Shown here piece by piece: positions 59,502 to 64,000 of a DNA stretch of 64,000 nucleotides. The stretch is from Corella eumyota. Lineage: Eukaryota > Chordata > Ascidiacea > Phlebobranchia > Corellidae. Every line of letters begins with the position of its first letter. The first letter of the stretch is position 1. The DNA lies in assembly GCA_963082875.1 (NCBI GenBank), contig OY720102.1, positions 11,444,990 to 11,508,989 of the forward strand, read 5' to 3'. Position numbers and translations under genes: made by a program. Below the pieces are notes generated by a model. The model made no database searches and was not told where the DNA came from. It saw only the letters and a list, made by a program, of their open reading frames with translations.

Positions 59502-59629
59502 TGCCTACGACACCCGGTATTCCCAGGCGGTCACCCATCCAAGTACTCCAAGTACTAACCGGGCCCGACGTTGCTTAACTTCCCAGATCGGACGAGATGG
59601 GGTGTACTCAACGTGGTATGGTCGTAGGC
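59502..59629 (-). rRNA. 5S rRNA variant with 9-nt insertion, probable pseudogene
   Basis: Same AGTACTTGG tandem duplication as the gene at 37468; 128 nt. Confidence 0.88.
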
Positions 59630-59797
59630 AATGTGATGTGGCGAGCCAACACATTTATCATTAACCGTGCATATTTAAAATAAAATAAATGACTTGCGTC
59701 CCTTAGAAGTTATATCAAATATATTAATTTTCAAAAATTTTGATAAAAAATGACTTCTACATAAAGTACTTTCTAATATGTTATAAAACTTATAAAA

Positions 59798-59916
59798 TTC
59801 CTACGACACACGGTATTCCCAGGCGGTCACCCATCCAAGTACTAACCGGGCCCGACGTTGCTTAACTTCCCAGATCGGACGAGATGGGGTGTACTCAACG
59901 TGGTATGGTCGTAAGC
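59798..59916 (-). rRNA. 5S rRNA variant, C118A + G107U + C3U
   Basis: Counterpart of the hybrid at 37764. Possible pseudogene. Confidence 0.92.
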
Positions 59917-60084
59917 AATGTGATGTGGTGAGCCAACACATTTATCATTAACCGTGTATATTTAAAATAAAATAAATGACTTGCGTCGCTTAGCAATTAT
60001 ATCAAATATATTAGTTTTCAAAAATTTTGATAAAAAATGACTTCTACATAAAGTACTTTCTAATATGCTATAAAACTTATAAAA

Positions 60085-60203
60085 TGCCTACGACACCCGG
60101 TATTCCCAGGCGGTCACCCATCCAAGTACTAACCGGGCCCGACGTTGCTTAACTTCCCAGATCGGACGAGATGGGGTGTACTCAACGTGGTATGGTCGTA
60201 GGC
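60085..60203 (-). rRNA. 5S rRNA
   Basis: Consensus. Confidence 0.96.
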
Positions 60204-60371
60204 AATGTGATGTGGTGAGCCAACACATTTATCATTAACCGTGTATATTTAAAATAAAATAAATGACTTGCGTCTCTTAGCAGTTATATCAAATATATTA
60301 ATTTTCAAAAATTTTGATAAAAAATGACTTCTACATAAGGTACTTTCTAATATGCTAAAAAACTTATAAAA

Positions 60372-60490
60372 TGCCTACGACACCCGGTATTCCCAGGCGG
60401 TCACCCATCCAAGTACTAACCGGGCCCGACGTTGCTTAACTTCCCAGATCGGACGAGATGGGGTGTACTCAACGTGGTATGGTCGTAGGC
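60372..60490 (-). rRNA. 5S rRNA
   Basis: Consensus. Confidence 0.96.
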
Positions 60491-60658
60491 AATGTGATGT
60501 GGTGAGCCAACACATTTATCATTAACCGTGTATATTTAAAATAAAATAAATGACTTGCGTTCCTTAGAAGTTATATCAAATATATTAATTTTCAAAAATT
60601 TTGATAAAAAATGACTTCTACATAAAGTACTTTCTAATATGCTATAAAACTTATAAAA

Positions 60659-60777
60659 TGCCTACGACACCCGGTATTCCCAGGCGGTCACCCATCCAAG
60701 TACTAACCGGGCCCGACGTTGCTTAACTTCCCAGATCGGACGAGATGGGGTGTACTCAACGTGGTATGGTCTTAGGC
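60659..60777 (-). rRNA. 5S rRNA, C6A
   Basis: C6A. Confidence 0.95.
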
Positions 60778-60945
60778 AATGTGATGTGGTGAGCCAACAC
60801 ATTTATCATTAACCGTGTATATTTAAAATAAAATAAATGACTTGCGTCCCTTAGAAGTTATATCAAATATATTAATTTTCAAAAATTTTGATAAAAAATG
60901 ACTTCTACATAAAGTACTTTCTAATATGTTATAAAACTTATAAAA

Positions 60946-61064
60946 TGCCTACGACACCCGGTATTCCCAGGCGGTCACCCATCCAAGTACTAACCGGGCC
61001 CGACGTTGCTTAACTTCCCAGATCGGACGAGATGGGGTGTACTCAACGTGGTATGGTCGTAGGC
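60946..61064 (-). rRNA. 5S rRNA
   Basis: Consensus. Confidence 0.96.
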
Positions 61065-61232
61065 AATGTGATGTGGTGAGCCAACACATTTATCATTAAC
61101 CGTGTATATTTAAAATAAAATAAATGACTTGCGTCGCTTAGCAATTATATCAAATATATTAGTTTTCAAAAATTTTGATAAAAAATGACTTCTACATAAA
61201 GTACTTTCTAATATGCTAAAAAACTTATAAAA

Positions 61233-61351
61233 TGCCTTCGACACCCGGTATTCCCAGGCGGTCACCCATCCAAGTACTAACCGGGCCCGACGTTGCTTAA
61301 CTTCCCAGATCGGACGAGATGGGGTGTACTCAACGTGGTATGGTCGTAGGC
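61233..61351 (-). rRNA. 5S rRNA, U114A
   Basis: U114A. Confidence 0.94.
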
Positions 61352-61519
61352 AATGTGATGTGGTGAGCCAACACATTTATCATTAACCGTGTATATTTAA
61401 AATAAAATAAATGACTTGCGTCGCTTAGCAATTATATCAAATATATTAGTTTTCAAAAATTTTGATAAAAAATGACTTCTACATAAAGTACTTTCTAATA
61501 TGCTATAAAACTTATAAAA

Positions 61520-61638
61520 TGCCTACGACACCCGGTATTCCCAGGCGGTCACCCATCCAAGTACTAACCGGGCCCGACGTTGCTTAACTTCCCAGATCGG
61601 ACGAGATGGGGTGTACTCAACGTGGTATGGTCGTAGGC
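61520..61638 (-). rRNA. 5S rRNA, short promoter
   Basis: Consensus gene; 5-bp upstream deletion. Confidence 0.96.
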
Positions 61639-61800
61639 AATGTGATGTGCCAACACATTTATCATTAAACATGTATATTTAAAATAAAATAAATGACTTG
61701 CGTCGCCTAGCAATTATATCAAATATATTAATTTTCAAAAATTTCTATAAAAATGACTTATACATAAGGTACTTTCTAATATGCTAAAAAACTTATAAAA

Positions 61801-61919
61801 TGCCTACGACACCCGGTATTCCCAGGCGGTCACCCATCCAAGTACTAACCGGGCCCGACGTTGCTTAACTTCCCAGATCGGACGAGATGGGGTGTACTCA
61901 ACGTGGTATGGTCGTAGGC
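61801..61919 (-). rRNA. 5S rRNA
   Basis: Consensus. Confidence 0.96.
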
Positions 61920-62087
61920 AATGTGATGTGGTGAGCCAACACATTTATCATTAACCGTGCATATTTAAAATAAAATAAATGACTTGCGTCCCTTAGAAGT
62001 TATATCAAATATATTAATTTTCAAAAATTTTGATAAAAAATGACTTCTACATAAAGTACTTTCTAATATGTTATAAAACTTATAAAA

Positions 62088-62206
62088 TTCCTACGACACA
62101 CGGTATTCCCAGGCGGTCACCCATCCAAGTACTAACCGGGCCCGACGTTGCTTAACTTCCCAGATCGGACGAGATGGGGTGTACTCAACGTGGTATGGTC
62201 GTAGGC
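62088..62206 (-). rRNA. 5S rRNA variant, C118A + G107U
   Basis: C118A, G107U. Possible pseudogene. Confidence 0.92.
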
Positions 62207-62374
62207 AATGTGATGTGGTGAGCCAACACATTTATCATTAACCGTGTATATTTAAAATAAAATAAATGACTTGCGTCTCTTAGCAGTTATATCAAATATA
62301 TTAATTTTCAAAAATTTTGATAAAAAATGACTTCTACATAAGGTACTTTCTAATATGCTAAAAAACTTATAAAA

Positions 62375-62493
62375 TGCCTACGACACCCGGTATTCCCAGG
62401 CGGTCACCCATCCAAGTACTAACCGGGCCCGACGTTGCTTAACTTCCCAGATCGGACGAGATGGGGTGTACTCAACGTGGTATGGTCGTAGGC
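62375..62493 (-). rRNA. 5S rRNA
   Basis: Consensus. Confidence 0.96.
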
Positions 62494-62661
62494 AATGTGA
62501 TGTGGTGAGCCAACACATTTATCATTAACCGTGTATATTTAAAATAAAATAAATGACTTGCGTTCCTTAGAAGTTATATCAAATATATTAATTTTCAAAA
62601 ATTTTGATAAAAAATGACTTCTACATAAAGTACTTTCTAATATGCTATAAAACTTATAAAA

Positions 62662-62780
62662 TGCCTACGACACCCGGTATTCCCAGGCGGTCACCCATCC
62701 AAGTACTAACCGGGCCCGACGTTGCTTAACTTCCCAGATCGGACGAGATGGGGTGTACTCAACGTGGTATGGTCGTAAGC
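62662..62780 (-). rRNA. 5S rRNA, C3U
   Basis: C3U. Confidence 0.96.
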
Positions 62781-62948
62781 AATGTGATGTGGTGAGCCAA
62801 CACATTTATCATTAACCGTGTATATTTAAAATAAAATAAATGACTTGCGTCGCTTAGCAATTATATCAAATATATTAGTTTTCAAAAATTTTGATAAAAA
62901 ATGACTTCTACATAAAGTACTTTCTAATATGCTATAAAACTTATAAAA

Positions 62949-63067
62949 TGCCTACGACACCCGGTATTCCCAGGCGGTCACCCATCCAAGTACTAACCGG
63001 GCCCGACGTTGCTTAACTTCCCAGATCGGACGAGATGGGGTGTACTCAACGTGGTATGGTCGTAGGC
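62949..63067 (-). rRNA. 5S rRNA
   Basis: Consensus; counterpart of 42631, after the offset change. Confidence 0.96.
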
Positions 63068-63235
63068 AATGTGATGTGGTGAGCCAACACATTTATCATT
63101 AACCGTGTATATTTAAAATAAAATAAATGACTTGCGTCTCTTAGCAGTTATATCAAATATATTAATTTTCAAAAATTTTGATAAAAAATGACTTCTACAT
63201 AAGGTACTTTCTAATATGCTAAAAAACTTATAAAA

Positions 63236-63354
63236 TGCCTACGACACCCGGTATTCCCAGGCGGTCACCCATCCAAGTACTAACCGGGCCCGACGTTGCT
63301 TAACTTCCCAGATCGGACGAGATGGGGTGTACTCAACATGGTATGGTCGTAGGC
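63236..63354 (-). rRNA. 5S rRNA, C17U
   Basis: C17U. Confidence 0.95.
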
Positions 63355-63522
63355 AATGTGATGTGGTGAGCCAACACATTTATCATTAACCGTGTATATT
63401 TAAAATAAAATAAATGACTTGCGTTCCTTAGAAGTTATATCAAATATATTAATTTTCAAAAATTTTGATAAAAAATGACTTCTACATAAAGTACTTTCTA
63501 ATATGCTATAAAACTTATAAAA

Positions 63523-63641
63523 TGCCTACGACACCCGGTATTCCCAGGCGGTCACCCATCCAAGTACTAACCGGGCCCGACGTTGCTTAACTTCCCAGAT
63601 CGGACGAGATGGGGTGTACTCAACGTGGTATGGTCTTAGGC
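63523..63641 (-). rRNA. 5S rRNA, C6A
   Basis: C6A. Confidence 0.95.
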
Positions 63642-63809
63642 AATGTGATGTGGTGAGCCAACACATTTATCATTAACCGTGTATATTTAAAATAAAATAA
63701 ATGACTTGCGTCCCTTAGAAGTTATATCAAATATATTAATTTTCAAAAATTTTGATAAAAAATGACTTCTACATAAAGTACTTTCTAATATGTTATAAAA
63801 CTTATAAAA

Positions 63810-63928
63810 TGCCTACGACACCCGGTATTCCCAGGCGGTCACCCATCCAAGTACTAACCGGGCCCGACGTTGCTTAACTTCCCAGATCGGACGAGATGGG
63901 GTGTACTCAACGTGGTATGGTCGTAGGC
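63810..63928 (-). rRNA. 5S rRNA (last gene)
   Basis: Consensus. The array continues past the window: 63929-64000 is its upstream spacer. Confidence 0.96.
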
Positions 63929-64000
63929 AATGTGATGTGGTGAGCCAACACATTTATCATTAACCGTGTATATTTAAAATAAAATAAATGACTTGCGTCG

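Larger units (their letters stand above)
1..64000 (-). repeat. Tandem 5S rDNA array, 223 genes, 287-bp unit
   Basis: The whole window is head-to-tail copies of one unit: a 119-nt 5S rRNA gene plus about 168 bp of AT-rich spacer. All copies point the same way. Spacers come in a few related haplotypes. The main two differ, in + strand, at cccttagaagtt...taatttt (called P here) and cgcttagcaatt...tagtttt (called Q); minor forms read tctcttagcag, ttccttagaag or cgcctagcaat. Recombination in such arrays (unequal crossover, gene conversion) is known to homogenise units, and the nested duplications listed below show it directly. No unit is interrupted by foreign DNA. Confidence 0.98.
48646..64000 (-). 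repeat. 22-kb duplication, copy 2 (runs off window)
   Basis: Starts where copy 1 would end if the block is a head-to-tail duplication of 77 units. I saw only three single-base differences from copy 1: 34571/56605, 35917/57951 and 36627/58661. Confidence 0.92.

Noticed and set aside
1-64000. CRISPR array or non-coding satellite
   Set aside because: The repeated unit is 287 bp with no unique spacers, and it contains a full 5S rRNA gene with promoter and terminator.
1-64000. 5S-derived SINE (SINE3-like) family
   Set aside because: Copies are strictly tandem with constant spacer and lack a SINE body, A-rich tail and target-site duplications.
1-64000. Exact species or phylum call from the 5S sequence
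   Set aside because: The gene looks animal-like, but 119 nt recalled by eye cannot settle the phylum; an Rfam RF00001 or 5S database search would.

Overview
The window is a single tandem array of 5S ribosomal RNA genes and nothing else. I count 223 complete 5S genes, all on the minus strand, each followed by about 168 bp of AT-rich spacer. The standard unit is 287 bp. The count is supported by arithmetic: the first and last genes are 63,734 bp apart, and this is exactly 222 units after allowing for 22 units that are 6 bp short, two further 20-bp deletions, two 9-bp insertions and the 174-bp surplus caused by the run of N at 11127-11326.

The gene is a eukaryotic, animal-type 5S gene: 119 nt, internal promoter in the usual place, a TTTT terminator directly at the 3' end, and a TATA-like box near -30. 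It is unlike plant, fungal and C. elegans-type 5S as I remember them. I cannot name the species. About half of the genes (about 111 by eye) match the array consensus; the others carry one to three substitutions from a small set of recurrent variants, several of which break pairs of helix I.

Layout: 1-8972 is dominated by a 5-unit (1,435 bp) higher-order repeat and is the main home of the C95U and C36U gene variants. 8973-11126 is a transition zone that ends in the assembly gap. From 11327 to the end the units are of a second population, marked by 22 short units, the C6A variant and the C118A/G107U variant. This part holds an 11-unit repeat (14014-20315), a roughly 12-unit repeat (21464-28594) and smaller 4-, 5- and 6-unit duplications. 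A 22,034-bp (77-unit) head-to-tail duplication covers much of the second half: 26612 onward is repeated from 48646 onward and runs off the end of the window.

I find no protein-coding gene, no transposon, no spliced-leader, tRNA or other RNA gene in the spacers, and no CRISPR. RNA numbering used below: nt 1 is the 5' G of the 5S transcript on the minus strand; C3U means C to U at transcript position 3. Helix I pairs nt 1-9 with nt 110-118.
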